From Byssovorax sp. (GTDB lineage Bacteria > Myxococcota_A > Polyangia > Polyangiales > Polyangiaceae), in the NCBI GenBank assembly GCA_025362495.1, contig JANYGI010000005.1, positions 43,428-107,427 of the forward strand: 64,000 nucleotides of DNA, written 5' to 3'. The notes under the pieces were generated by a model, which was not told the DNA's origin, ran no database searches, and saw nothing but the letters and a program-made list of their open reading frames with translations. Of the stretch, positions 9,363 to 19,475 are shown piece by piece (position 1 is the first letter of the stretch; each line of letters starts with the position of its first letter). Both the position numbers and the translations under genes were made by a program.

Positions 9363-10571
9363 ATGGCCAGGTCTGCAGTGCATCGCGCCTGGTCACGGAG
9401 CCGTCTGAACCCGCGCTTCGGCCTGCTCGTCGTATTCTCGAGCGCCGCGCTGATCGGTTGCCCGGCGAGCATCGTCGCGTCCTCGCAAGGCTCCACGGCC
9501 ACGGCCGCGAGCTCCGGGAGCGGGGGTGGCGGCGGCATCGGTGGACCGGACTTGCCCGAGGTCCATGCCGTCTGCGAGGATCGTATCGATTACTGCGCCG
9601 GCGGTGAGTGCCCGTCCGAGCGCGCTGCGACCTTCGGTTACGACGACGGCGGGCGCCTCGTGAGCTACGACGAGATCACGCCCGCGGGGCAACGCCTCTT
9701 CGCGCTCACGCGCGAATACGACAGCGCCGGACGGCGCGTCCGCCAGGAAGAAGAAGATCACGAGTACGGGCCCCTCCACCGCAGCGTGACCTGGGACTAC
9801 GACGACGGCAATCGCGTCAAGAGCACCACGGCCGCCAGCTTCGCCTCCCCGGGATCGACGCTCGAAACCCGCTTTGCGTATGACGACATGGGTCGCCCGG
9901 TGCGCTTCGAAACGTGGACCGATGGCGTCCTGACCGAGGTGACTCGCCTCCTCCGGAGCGAGGGTGAGCCGCTGATCCTGCAGCAAGTGCGCGACACCGG
10001 GCTCGATGGGACGACGGAGCTCATGGCACGCTGGACGCTGGCCGAGGGGCGCTGGTTGACGCGGTTCGAGCAGTTCCACGACGGCGTCGTCGTCGCGCGC
10101 GAAGACTACACCTATGCCGATCAGAGCAAAGGCCAGGTCAGCGGGCGCGACTTCGACTCCAACGCCGACGGCGTGGTCGACGAGACGGACGCCATCCTCA
10201 GGGACGCGAGCGGCCACGTGTACCACAGCAGCATCACCGTCGGTGGCGTCCTCGAACAGACCAGCGACTACCTCCATGACTCCGGAGGTAGGGTGTCGCA
10301 GCTCCGGTGGACGGCGAGCACCCCGGTGGGAGCGCCCCCCTTCGATGCGACGACCACCTTCACCTGGAGCAATGGCCGCCTCGATCGCGTGGTGCGGGGC
10401 GATACCCTCACTCATGCGATCTGGGATAGCTGGACGTTCGTCCGTGGCTGCAGCGGGGATCCATCCAAAGACGTGATGATCGCGCCTGTTTACAGCTGGG
10501 AACAGGAGCTCAGGACAGTGCCCTTCGAGATCGACGCGAGCACGTGGTGGGGATTCCCGGAAGCCCTGTGA
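9363..10571 (+). CDS. YD-repeat-like lipoprotein
   Basis: A 402-aa secreted protein. The N-terminus has a basic region, a hydrophobic segment and a lipobox-like ALIGC (Cys about 33), then a Ser/Gly linker (SSGSGGGGGIGG). The body holds degenerate YD-type repeats (FGYDDGGRLVSYDE, REYDSAGRRV, WDYDDGNRV, FAYDDMGRPVRFE), the beta-strand repeat found in Rhs/YD proteins. There is no Rhs core signature and no toxin domain, so it is probably a small surface protein rather than an Rhs toxin. The start was chosen for the signal peptide. Confidence 0.7.
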   Translation: MARSAVHRAWSRSRLNPRFGLLVVFSSAALIGCPASIVASSQGSTATAASSGSGGGGGIGGPDLPEVHAVCEDRIDYCAGGECPSERAATFGYDDGGRLVSYDEITPAGQRLFALTREYDSAGRRVRQEEEDHEYGPLHRSVTWDYDDGNRVKSTTAASFASPGSTLETRFAYDDMGRPVRFETWTDGVLTEVTRLLRSEGEPLILQQVRDTGLDGTTELMARWTLAEGRWLTRFEQFHDGVVVAREDYTYADQSKGQVSGRDFDSNADGVVDETDAILRDASGHVYHSSITVGGVLEQTSDYLHDSGGRVSQLRWTASTPVGAPPFDATTTFTWSNGRLDRVVRGDTLTHAIWDSWTFVRGCSGDPSKDVMIAPVYSWEQELRTVPFEIDASTWWGFPEAL

Positions 10572-10680
10572 GGCGCGACGCCTCCGACGCGGAGCCCCCT
10601 GACTCCCCGGATCGGATCGCTCGCTCGCGGCCCTCCCGATACCCGTTCACGCCCCGCGCTCAGCAGCCGTGCATCTCCTT

Positions 10681-11047
10681 CTATCGCGCCACCGTCGCCT
10701 CGTCCATGGCCCCTGTCACTGGCAGTCCCTGGGAGATCTGGTTGGCGCTCGCCCATCCGCCGATGGTCGGTGACTCGAGCTTCCAGGCATTCAGCTCGGC
10801 AGTGTCCAGCGCGGCCCGGGACCGTCGGGACCGCTTTGGTCGCGCGCTCCACGCATGTCGTCTTCGCGCTCCAGTCGTCGCCGGCGAGCGCGAGCGCGTG
10901 ACGCGACCAGAACTTGCCGATACCCTCGATGATGTCTCTCCGGTAACCGACGAAGATGGCCGGATCGAGGAACATCGTCGCAGGAGGTTTGACGAAGGCA
11001 GGGATCATCCCCGGACCGATGATGGGCAGCGCGGGGACGTCGCTCAT
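10681..11047 (-). pseudogene. Frameshifted gene with a peptidoglycan-binding-like C-terminus
   Basis: ATG at 11047 begins MSDVPALPIIGPGMIPAF and continues as normal protein (RRDIIEGIGKFWSRH) to about 10840, where coding sequence switches frame. The downstream frame (LDTAELNAWKLESPTIGGW, then ISQGLPVTGAMDEATVAR, stop at 10681) resembles a PG_binding_1 motif (GLPVTG-x-x-D-x-x-T). The ATG overlaps the stop of the preceding small gene (ATGA), so the two were translationally coupled. The cause is either a real frameshift or a sequencing error in a GC-rich run near 10830. The full-length product would be about 121 aa. Confidence 0.45.
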
Positions 11048-11214
11048 GTGTTGTCCGGCGGTGAGCTCCAGAACGCGTTGTCGAGGTTGAGATGAGCGCC
11101 CCGCACGGCCACCATCCGATCGAGGAACGAGCGCTTGAGCGTCTCGCGCAGGACCGGATCGAGATCTTTCAGCGGATCCGTATCCGATGGATCGAGGTTC
11201 CACGCCGGCTTCAT
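11044..11214 (-). CDS. Small acidic hypothetical protein
   Basis: A 56-aa protein from ATG at 11214 (MKPAWNLDPSDTDPLKDL), rich in Asp/Pro then helical (RETLKRSFLDRMVAV), ending NAFWSSPPDNT. The stop overlaps the start of the next (frameshifted) gene by 4 nt. In-frame sequence upstream remains open to 11343 and looks partly protein-like, so a longer form is possible. No family recognised. Confidence 0.45.
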   Translation of the reverse strand: MKPAWNLDPSDTDPLKDLDPVLRETLKRSFLDRMVAVRGAHLNLDNAFWSSPPDNT

Positions 11215-11695
11215 GGGCAGCCGGATGGTCGTCGGATCGGGCGCGCGCGGCGTCCCCCCCGCCGTCGCGATGAGGCTTGACGCGGACCGGGGGAGTCGGG
11301 TTGGCGCCCGGCGGATGTGGACCGCGAGCAAGAGCCTGGTCACCGGTCTGCCGGCGGAGGTCTACCCCGGCTCGATGGCGTGTCCGGCGGCTGTCGCTCC
11401 GGGTCGACCCTCATTTTCGCCGGTAATACCGGGTCGTCGCTGGGGATAGACCACGCGACTGCGGGCGGCTGCCGGGCCTCGCATGGCGGTCGACCCACGA
11501 GTCCTGCCCTGGTGCCGGGTTACCGCTGGTCGCGCCTTCCGCGGGATGCCCGGTCACCGGGCTCTTCTCGGGGTTGACGTCCGACGACAGCCCCCGTTCC
11601 AGGCCGCTGATGGCGGTCCACCCCCAGCGCCCACCCGGTCGAGGAGAGTACGCTGAGGGTCGACCTGCGCGGCATGGCAGACGACGGGCGTGAGG
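11215..11695. other. Non-coding or decayed stretch
   Basis: No convincing gene on either strand. The sequence contains scattered copies of GGTCGACC/GTCGACC-type words (near 11402, 11489 and 11658) and CCGGGT-rich segments, suggestive of old degenerate repeats. It should also hold the promoter of the small minus-strand operon beginning at 11214. Confidence 0.4.
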
Positions 11696-12562
11696 TCAGG
11701 GCGCCTTGCCGCCGGCCTCGCCGGCACCCGGTGCAGCGGGCGCCTCGGGAGCGGCAGGCGCGCCGGGATCGGCTGCGCCCGTTTCCGGGTTCACGTCAGC
11801 CACGGAGCGACGTCCCTTGAGGGCCACGCCGATTGCGTCGTTCTGATCGAGGATGGGCCCGAGCAGATCACTGCGCGCCGCGACGTCGTCTGCCGAGCTG
11901 CTGTGGTGTTTGCCGATGATCATGGCGACCGCCTCGAGCAGGAGATCTTGCCCTTTGAGCTTCGCGGCGCGCACATCGGCGAAGGCCAACACTCCGGCTG
12001 GCTGAGCGAGCTGCGAGGCGCGGTAGACGACGGCGAGATCGGCGAGCCGCTTGACGAGGCGGCCGAGGCCGAGGTCTTTCACCACGGCGGAGAGGTCTTT
12101 GCTCTGCAGGAGTCCAACGATGATGTCGACGGCGGCGAGCTCTTCGACGAAGCCGAGCTTGGTGACCTCCGCGACGCCGGCCGGGTAGATCTCCTTGAGA
12201 AACGCCGCGACCGTGGCGTGGATCGGATCGTCGGGCGCCGCGCCGGCTGTCTGGCTCACGGCATGATCACGAATCGCGGTGAGCGTGCGGTCGACGAGGG
12301 GATCGACATCGGCCGCGTTCGGCGGGGCGCCGGCCGCGGGCGGCGCCGGAGCGGCCTTGCCCCTGGACTCGGCCACCATGCCCTCCCAGCGGCGCTCCAG
12401 AGAGAGGCACTCGCGATCGTGGGAGATGGCGCCGGAACAGTGTTTGGCCAGCTCCGGGAAGTCGCGAGTCTTGGCGCGACCGGCGACCTGGGCGAGGGCG
12501 AACTGGCGGCGGCCGGTGGGGAAGACGTAGAGGTTGATGAGCGCGGAGAGGGAGCTGTCCAT
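11696..12562 (-). CDS. Helical protein with Ala/Pro-rich tail, unknown
   Basis: A 288-aa cytosolic-looking protein of unknown function. It begins MDSSLSALINLYVFP without a signal peptide, is predicted mostly helical in the middle (AAVDIIVGLLQSKDLSAVV, LVKRLADLAVVYR) and ends in a low-complexity Ala/Pro tail (APAAPEAPAAPGAG). Two other genes here (43971-44810 and 61389-62159) share the same size class, all-helical character and A/P tail, although their sequences do not visibly align. It lies immediately downstream of an ATPase gene on the same strand. Confidence 0.65.
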   Translation of the reverse strand: MDSSLSALINLYVFPTGRRQFALAQVAGRAKTRDFPELAKHCSGAISHDRECLSLERRWEGMVAESRGKAAPAPPAAGAPPNAADVDPLVDRTLTAIRDHAVSQTAGAAPDDPIHATVAAFLKEIYPAGVAEVTKLGFVEELAAVDIIVGLLQSKDLSAVVKDLGLGRLVKRLADLAVVYRASQLAQPAGVLAFADVRAAKLKGQDLLLEAVAMIIGKHHSSSADDVAARSDLLGPILDQNDAIGVALKGRRSVADVNPETGAADPGAPAAPEAPAAPGAGEAGGKAP

Positions 12563-12796
12563 GGTGGTCCTGTTGCGGGCGATGGAGGAGCGGGAAGTAA
12601 GTAAGGCGATACGACGGATAGCAGGTCACCGAGGATCTCGGGAAGCGCAACCGGCGAGCGGCATACGATTCGCCCGCGCCCGCCACCTGGGCTCGACAGG
12701 GGTCGCTCGAGACGTCGACGGGTCGCGAGACACTGAGACTCGTGCGTCTCCGAGATGCGGCGACGAGAGCGCACCCGCTCCGTTGACCCGAGTGGC

Positions 12797-14419
12797 TCAG
12801 CCCTGCGCGTAGGTGCGAGGCTCAGCGCGGAGGTCCACGTTACCGGCGCGTCGCTGTACCCACAAGGTCTCTGCCTCCTGGATGGCGACGCGGCGACGCT
12901 CGAAGAATTCTTCCAGCTCGCCGCGGATGAGGGCGTCGTGGGCCTCGATGGTGACGAGGTGGCTGCGAAGGATGGTGTCAGGACAGGATGCCTGAAAAAG
13001 AGCAGATCGAAGGGCGGGCAATGCTTCAGGCGGACATACCATACGGTTCGCGGGCGAGCGGAGCGCGGCGCCACCGCGATTCTCCCTGGCCAGTTGCCTC
13101 AGTGAAGAGGTGACAATGGCCCCTCCTCCGTCCGCGATGAACATCCCGATGCCGTCCGTACCTCGCGCAACCAGCGCATATGGATCATGAACAGAGTTGT
13201 CATGTCCATCCCTGGGTGCCTGGTCCGCCAGCACCAGCGCCGTGCCCCGGCTCCGCGCCCACGCCATCGAAAAGCGCCAGCATTCCTTCGCTGGATGGCG
13301 TTTCTCGTCCCTCGCACGGGGCGGATCGGAGTGCGGCAGGCCGAGTCGATGAGCGAGCGCACGCCACTCGGCCTGGATCATGTGGGTCGGCGCTGCACCA
13401 AAGCGCTCATCGATACAGACCTCAGCCACCCAACCAGCCAATTTGTCTTGTTGATCGAGCGTCAGATCGCCCCCCGCCAGATCGAGCGCGCGGGCGACGA
13501 ACACCAGGATCTGGGTATACGGCAGAGACCCCGGCCCAGCGATGCCCAGCAGGCCACCTTCGCGGCGAAGGCGCTCAAGAGCGACGACGAGGGGGAACAC
13601 CTGTTGAAGGCCCTCTCCCGCATCCGGGAACGGGACGTCGTACCCGGCGGCGCCGAGAGGCCGCAACACCAGTCGTTGCATCTCGGCGCCCAGGGCCTCT
13701 GGCTCTACATCCTTGCGGGAGTGCGCGCGGAACCATTCGGAGACGGTCCTGCGCAGACCGACGTCCGCGAGCACGAGAGCAGAGGCCTCTTCGCCGTCTC
13801 CGAACAGATTCCCGCGGGCCCCACGAGCTATTCCTTCACGCGTGGGCCCCTGGCGCATTGCACCGAGCCAGGCCACCCCGTCGAGTGCGTTGCTCAGCCC
13901 ATCGCGGTGACGATCGATCAACGTGCTTGCACCAGCCCGGGGAACGAGCCCGTCGAACACGAGGCGGACAGGCCCTTCTGGCCCGCTGTAGTCCGCATCT
14001 TTCGGGTTTCGCCCGGCGCGCTCGATGATATCGAATTCGGTCTTCTGGCCGCCCACCTCGATCTCGAGGCGCTGGATCACGGCCATGGCCCGCAGGTCGA
14101 GCCACCGGAACGTCCATGTCCAGGTTGCTCCGTCCGCGAGGCCTAGACCGAGGACCAGATCAGGATCCGAATCGGTGGGGAGTGGACCGCGCCATTGTAC
14201 TTCCCTGAAACCCGCTCTGCGCAGGACCGGCGCATCCAGGTTGAGTCCAGGCCGGCCGCTCGTTCGGCTCCCTGCGAGCAGCGGAAGAATACGAACCAGC
14301 GCGCTCTTCCCGGCGTTGTTCTCACCGTACAAGAGGTTCAGGCGCGCGAGAGATAATTTCTGAGGATCGCGGAATCCACGGTAGCGAACGAGCTGAATGG
14401 ATTGAACCTGCGGTGCCAC
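12797..14419 (-). CDS. OLD-like AAA-family ATPase with degenerate Walker B
   Basis: A 540-aa SMC/OLD-type ATPase. The N-terminus (IQLVRYRGFRDPQKL) and Walker A (GENNAGKSALV, residues about 32-42) are intact, and an ABC-signature-like DAGEGLQQVFPLV is present near 255. Where relatives have a Walker B of the form LLxIEEPExHLHP, this protein reads LLGIAGPGSLPY: the acidic pair and the histidines are absent, so ATP hydrolysis is doubtful. No C-terminal TOPRIM motif is visible. The start is GTG. Relatives include DNA-damage and phage-defence ATPases; here the role is unknown and the gene may be a pseudo-enzyme. Confidence 0.65.
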   Translation of the reverse strand: MAPQVQSIQLVRYRGFRDPQKLSLARLNLLYGENNAGKSALVRILPLLAGSRTSGRPGLNLDAPVLRRAGFREVQWRGPLPTDSDPDLVLGLGLADGATWTWTFRWLDLRAMAVIQRLEIEVGGQKTEFDIIERAGRNPKDADYSGPEGPVRLVFDGLVPRAGASTLIDRHRDGLSNALDGVAWLGAMRQGPTREGIARGARGNLFGDGEEASALVLADVGLRRTVSEWFRAHSRKDVEPEALGAEMQRLVLRPLGAAGYDVPFPDAGEGLQQVFPLVVALERLRREGGLLGIAGPGSLPYTQILVFVARALDLAGGDLTLDQQDKLAGWVAEVCIDERFGAAPTHMIQAEWRALAHRLGLPHSDPPRARDEKRHPAKECWRFSMAWARSRGTALVLADQAPRDGHDNSVHDPYALVARGTDGIGMFIADGGGAIVTSSLRQLARENRGGAALRSPANRMVCPPEALPALRSALFQASCPDTILRSHLVTIEAHDALIRGELEEFFERRRVAIQEAETLWVQRRAGNVDLRAEPRTYAQG

Positions 14420-14551
14420 GCTTTCTGGATAACACGGCGGCCGGTGAGATGCTAGCTCGGCCCTTCTCCGTATCGCGGAGCCGACGTCAGCCTGCTACAA
14501 CCTCGGGCGACTCCATTCTCTCCAGCCTTCGGCGTCAGGCGTGCAATGTTC

Positions 14552-14575
14552 AGAGCACGTGCTGATACGTGCTCT
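14552..14575. terminator. Perfect hairpin AGAGCACGT-6-ACGTGCTCT
   Basis: Nine-bp perfect inverted repeat with a 6-nt loop, downstream of the minus-strand gene ending at 14655 and upstream of the ATPase. No U-tract follows. Intrinsic terminator or operator. Confidence 0.45.
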
Positions 14576-14594
14576 CCCGACTCTGCAACATGGA

Positions 14595-14625
14595 GATCGT
14601 GAAAGAGCGGCGAGCGCTCACGATC
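14595..14625. terminator. Second hairpin, stem GATCGTGA/TCACGATC
   Basis: Eight-bp stem with a 15-nt loop that itself contains a short nested inverted repeat (AGCG/CGCT). It lies just after the stop at 14655, so it fits the 3' end of that transcript. Confidence 0.45.
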
Positions 14626-14654
14626 CATCTGCGCCAGATCCTCTGGAAGAGGGC

Positions 14655-15653
14655 CTATTGCTCGCGGCTGAGAACGCGCCGCAATAGCTCCAGCGGGTGG
14701 AAGCCAAGAACGCTCTTCACGTCGCGCTCACCCGAGGTCAGATCGCGGAAGGCCTGGATTGACGGCCCGACGATGCCAATCGGATCGACGCGCTCGGCGA
14801 TGGACTTCAGAGCCGATAACGCCGCCCAGCCGGCGTCGATGCCGAGCGGAATGGCCAGTGCAGCGGGAACGGGGGACAGGATAACGTCTCTCACGGCGAC
14901 GGCGCGGGCCCAGGCTCCGGGGTTCGGATCGACCTCGAGCTTGCGAATCGTGGAGACCTCGGCAAAGCACCCGAGCGCCGGAGGCCCCGCGCGGTGCTCG
15001 ATGGCGCGCGCGAGATGGCGGTAATCACGGCGCCAGTCGCCCGCGAGCAAACCCATGTCGCCGCGGACCTCGTCGGGGCCGAGGATCAGATCGAAGCCGC
15101 CGGGGCCGCGGTGCAGAGCGATGCTCGTCCAGAGCTCGCCGTCCTCGAACAGGCCCACGATCAGCGTCTTGCCGACGGCGCACACCGAGTCGAGGCTGCT
15201 GTTGACCATGCCCGGCGATGGGATGGGGACGCCGCGGAGGCGCGCGGGCCAGAGATCGATATGCCCATTGATCGTCTCCTCGCGCACGCAGAGGGCGAGG
15301 TTCACCACCTGGGTCGTGATGTCGTCGCCGCGGCGGCTGCGGGCGCCGAAGCTTTCCATGATCTGCTCGAGCGTGCCCGCTTCGAGCGCGAGGCCCCAGC
15401 TCGCGTGGTGGCGACGGGCGAGCTCCTCGGCGGGGATTGGCCAGGCGGCGACGGCGTCGTCGAGGCGGAGGCGACCGACCTCGGTGTGGACGAGCTTGAT
15501 CAGCCGCCCGCCGCGGTGAACGGCGACGACACCGCCGCGCGCGCGATCGGGTGAGCGCTGCTCGCCCGAGGCGCGGCGCGGGACGAAGAGCGAGAGGACG
15601 CGCGTCCAGTCGGTGGTGGTGAAGCCTTCGAAGCGGACGTCGGCAGAGAGCAC
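14655..15653 (-). CDS. Conserved hypothetical protein
   Basis: A 332-aa soluble protein with mixed alpha/beta composition and no signal peptide (MLSADVRFEGFTTTDW, GTG start). Segments such as RGDDITTQVVNLALCVREE and VGKTLIVGLFEDGELWTSI look well structured but match no family I can name. The GTG start lies 6 nt after a TAGGCT hexamer, which supports it and suggests a leaderless transcript. Two hairpins follow the gene. Confidence 0.65.
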   Translation of the reverse strand: MLSADVRFEGFTTTDWTRVLSLFVPRRASGEQRSPDRARGGVVAVHRGGRLIKLVHTEVGRLRLDDAVAAWPIPAEELARRHHASWGLALEAGTLEQIMESFGARSRRGDDITTQVVNLALCVREETINGHIDLWPARLRGVPIPSPGMVNSSLDSVCAVGKTLIVGLFEDGELWTSIALHRGPGGFDLILGPDEVRGDMGLLAGDWRRDYRHLARAIEHRAGPPALGCFAEVSTIRKLEVDPNPGAWARAVAVRDVILSPVPAALAIPLGIDAGWAALSALKSIAERVDPIGIVGPSIQAFRDLTSGERDVKSVLGFHPLELLRRVLSREQ

Positions 15654-15659
15654 GGCGGG

Positions 15660-15665
15660 AGCCTA
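15660..15665 (-). promoter_or_regulatory. TAGGCT -10-like box, 6 nt before GTG 15653
   Basis: TAGGCT on the minus strand at leaderless spacing from the start codon; no clear -35. Confidence 0.4.
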
Positions 15666-15679
15666 GAACGACAACGGCG

Positions 15680-16642
15680 CTAGAACCACCCGCGGATTGC
15701 AGCTCCGCTCGAAAGCGGCACGAGGGCCACTCCCGCCGGGGGCGGCGAGGCAGGGTTCGCGCTCGAACGTGGCGTGAGCACGAGGCCGACGACGCCGAGC
15801 CCAACGAAGGCGATCCCGGCGCCGAAGCCGACGTTGCTGATGTTGGCCATCGTCAACGATCGATCGAGATCGGGCTGCGCGCCGGCCGGGCAGGCGCCGC
15901 TCGCCGCGCAGATTTTCTTCGCGGAGGAGACAGCGCCGAGCGACAGGAGCCCGGTGATCGTACCGACGACGAGGCCCGCGCCGCCGAGGCCGAAGCTTGC
16001 GTAGACGAGCGCCGATCGCCCGCTGGATCCCGGGGGATCGACGCGCGGCGCGAGTGTGAGGGTGAGCGTCGAGGTCTGCCCTTCGGCCAGCGTCGTCGTG
16101 CCCGAGGCCGGCGCGAAGCCGCGCGCCGAGGCGCGGATCACGCGCTCGCCCGGGTTGACCTTCAGCGCGTCGTGGACCTCCTCGGCGGGCACCTTCGCGC
16201 CGTCGATCGTGATCTCGATCGCCGCGCCGGGCGGAGCGCCGACGGCCGCGATCCGCAGCGTGGGGATGCGCGGGAGGAGCGACTCGATCAGCACCTCGGC
16301 GTCGCGACGGGCATGCGTGAACGCCTCGGGCTCGGTCGCCTTGCGCGGGAAGCGCGTGACGTTGGTCGCGACCCGCCAGGCCTCGACGAGCTGGCCGAGC
16401 AGCACGTGCGTGCGCGCCACGTCGATGCCCGTCGTCGGCACGCCCATGATGGCGTCGGCCTTCCGGTAAGCCTCGAGCGCGCCGCGGTAGTCCTTGATTT
16501 CAGCCTTGCGATCGCCGTCGTCCATGAGGTGGCGGGCGACGGCGCGATCGGCCGGATCGGGCGCCGCGAGCGCGGGGCAAGGCGCGAGCAGGGCCGTCAG
16601 CGCGAGCAGCGCAGCGAGGGGAGGGAGGCGATCAGAAGCCAC
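15680..16642 (-). CDS. PEGA-type secreted protein with C-terminal membrane segments
   Basis: A 320-aa exported protein of a type common in Polyangiales. A signal peptide (LAALLALTALLAPCPALA) precedes a helical region (about 35-110) and a PEGA-like beta domain (about 125-200), with the pattern G-x-x-P-P-G-A-x-I and SARGFAPASGTTTLAEG. Two hydrophobic segments (YASFGLGGAGLVVGTITGLL and GIAFVGLGVVGLVL) follow. Such proteins often accompany Ser/Thr kinases. Here the GTG start overlaps the end of a kinase gene by 11 bp on the same strand, suggesting co-transcription. Function unknown. Confidence 0.7.
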   Translation of the reverse strand: MASDRLPPLAALLALTALLAPCPALAAPDPADRAVARHLMDDGDRKAEIKDYRGALEAYRKADAIMGVPTTGIDVARTHVLLGQLVEAWRVATNVTRFPRKATEPEAFTHARRDAEVLIESLLPRIPTLRIAAVGAPPGAAIEITIDGAKVPAEEVHDALKVNPGERVIRASARGFAPASGTTTLAEGQTSTLTLTLAPRVDPPGSSGRSALVYASFGLGGAGLVVGTITGLLSLGAVSSAKKICAASGACPAGAQPDLDRSLTMANISNVGFGAGIAFVGLGVVGLVLTPRSSANPASPPPAGVALVPLSSGAAIRGWF

Positions 16643-17960
16643 GATCTTTGGGGTGAGCTGGCGCGCCCGGGGCTTTGATCGCCGGGGGACGCGCGGTGGA
16701 CGGGGAGGCCGGCAGAGCGACCTTCGAGGCGAGCGCCGAGGATACCGGGGGAACGGCGCGAGCCTCGACGGAATCGGCGACGGTCGGCGGCGGCGCCGGC
16801 CAGATCACCGGCGATGGCGCCTCTGACGCGGAATTCAGGGTCGAGATCGTGGCCACGGGCCCCGGCGCGATCACCGGATCGGCCGCGCGTGATCGCGTCA
16901 CCAGCAAGGTGATCGCGACCGAGGCGAGCACCAGGGCGATGCCCGAGGCGATGACCGCCGAGATCTGCATGGCGCGCGACGACGCCGGCTCGATGCGCGA
17001 CGGCGCTCCGGGCGCGCTGATCGCCGAGGGCGCCGCGGTCAGCGCATCGCTCGCTCCGAGCGAGGCGCCGGGCACGTACGTCGGGAAGCTCGGCAGCTCG
17101 GTCGCGCCCGCGTTCGAGTCCGCCACCGCGAGGGTGAGGCCCTGCACGAAATCTTTGAGCGAGCCGAAGCGCGCCGCCGGGTTGCGATCGAGCGCTCGCG
17201 AAAACCAGGCGTCGAGCGCGGGCGGCACCTCGGAACGAAGCGCGCTCGCCGGGCGAAATTTCCCCTCGTGCACCTTGAGCGCGAGGGCGCCGAGCGTGTC
17301 GCCGTGAAAGGGGAGCTGCCCCGTCGTGGCGCGGTACGCGACGACCGCGAGCGACCAGAGATCGCACTGAAAATCGACGTGCTTGGCGCTGAGGAGCTGC
17401 TCCGGGCTCATGTAGAAAGGAGTGCCGACGGTGCTCCCCGTGGACGTCATGGTGCTGCTCGATTCGAGGAGCTTGGCCACGCCGAAGTCGAGCACCTTCA
17501 CGAAGAGCTCGCCGTCGTCGTCGTGCACGAAGATGTTGTCGGGCTTGATGTCGCGGTGGAGCACGCCCGCCTGGTGTGCCTTCGAGAGCGCCTTGCCGAC
17601 CTGGAGCACGACGACGGCGATCTCGGCGAACGGGAGCGGCCCGCGTCGCTTGAGCCGGCGCGCGAGATCTTCCCCGGCGAGCAGCTCCATCACGATGAAG
17701 GGCAGCCCCTCGGGCAGCACGCCGTGGTCGAGGATCTGGACGACGTGCGGGCTCTTGATCTGCGCCGCCGTCGTGGCCTCGCGGGTGAAGCGCGTGACGA
17801 GATCTTCGCTCTCCAGGTAGTGCGGCGACATGAACTTCACCGCGACCTCGGTGCCGAGCGAGAGGTGCTCGGCGCACCACACCTGGCCCATGCCGCCACG
17901 ACGAAGGAGCCGCACGAGCCGGACGTTGGCCGTCACCCTTCGGCCCGGCTCGAGGCTCAT
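16632..17960 (-). CDS. Ser/Thr protein kinase with one TM segment
   Basis: A 442-aa Hanks-type kinase. Residues 1-275 form the kinase domain: Gly-rich loop LRRGGMGQVW, catalytic Lys in AVKFMSP, catalytic loop HRDIKPDN, DFG in KVLDFGVAK, and P+1 region FYMSPEQ. A Ser/Ala/Pro-rich linker leads to a single membrane helix (VIASGIALVLASVAITLLV) and a proline-rich outer tail with no recognised sensor domain. This is the standard myxobacterial membrane kinase layout. It overlaps the PEGA gene and is followed upstream by two more kinases on the same strand. Confidence 0.92.
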   Translation of the reverse strand: MSLEPGRRVTANVRLVRLLRRGGMGQVWCAEHLSLGTEVAVKFMSPHYLESEDLVTRFTREATTAAQIKSPHVVQILDHGVLPEGLPFIVMELLAGEDLARRLKRRGPLPFAEIAVVVLQVGKALSKAHQAGVLHRDIKPDNIFVHDDDGELFVKVLDFGVAKLLESSSTMTSTGSTVGTPFYMSPEQLLSAKHVDFQCDLWSLAVVAYRATTGQLPFHGDTLGALALKVHEGKFRPASALRSEVPPALDAWFSRALDRNPAARFGSLKDFVQGLTLAVADSNAGATELPSFPTYVPGASLGASDALTAAPSAISAPGAPSRIEPASSRAMQISAVIASGIALVLASVAITLLVTRSRAADPVIAPGPVATISTLNSASEAPSPVIWPAPPPTVADSVEARAVPPVSSALASKVALPASPSTARPPAIKAPGAPAHPKDRGF

Positions 17961-18013
17961 GATTCACCGATAACACACCCGAAATCAGGGAGGGTGCCGC
18001 CGGAGAGCATCGT

Positions 18014-19411
<1,398 letters not shown>

Positions 19412-19475
19412 GAGGTCATCTCCGATCGCTTCAACGGTGCGGTGGCGGGGATCTTGAGGACGATGCTCGCCGAGC

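Noticed and set aside
9363..10571. Rhs toxin
   Set aside because: YD-like repeats are present, but there is no Rhs core signature or C-terminal toxin domain and the protein is only 402 aa.
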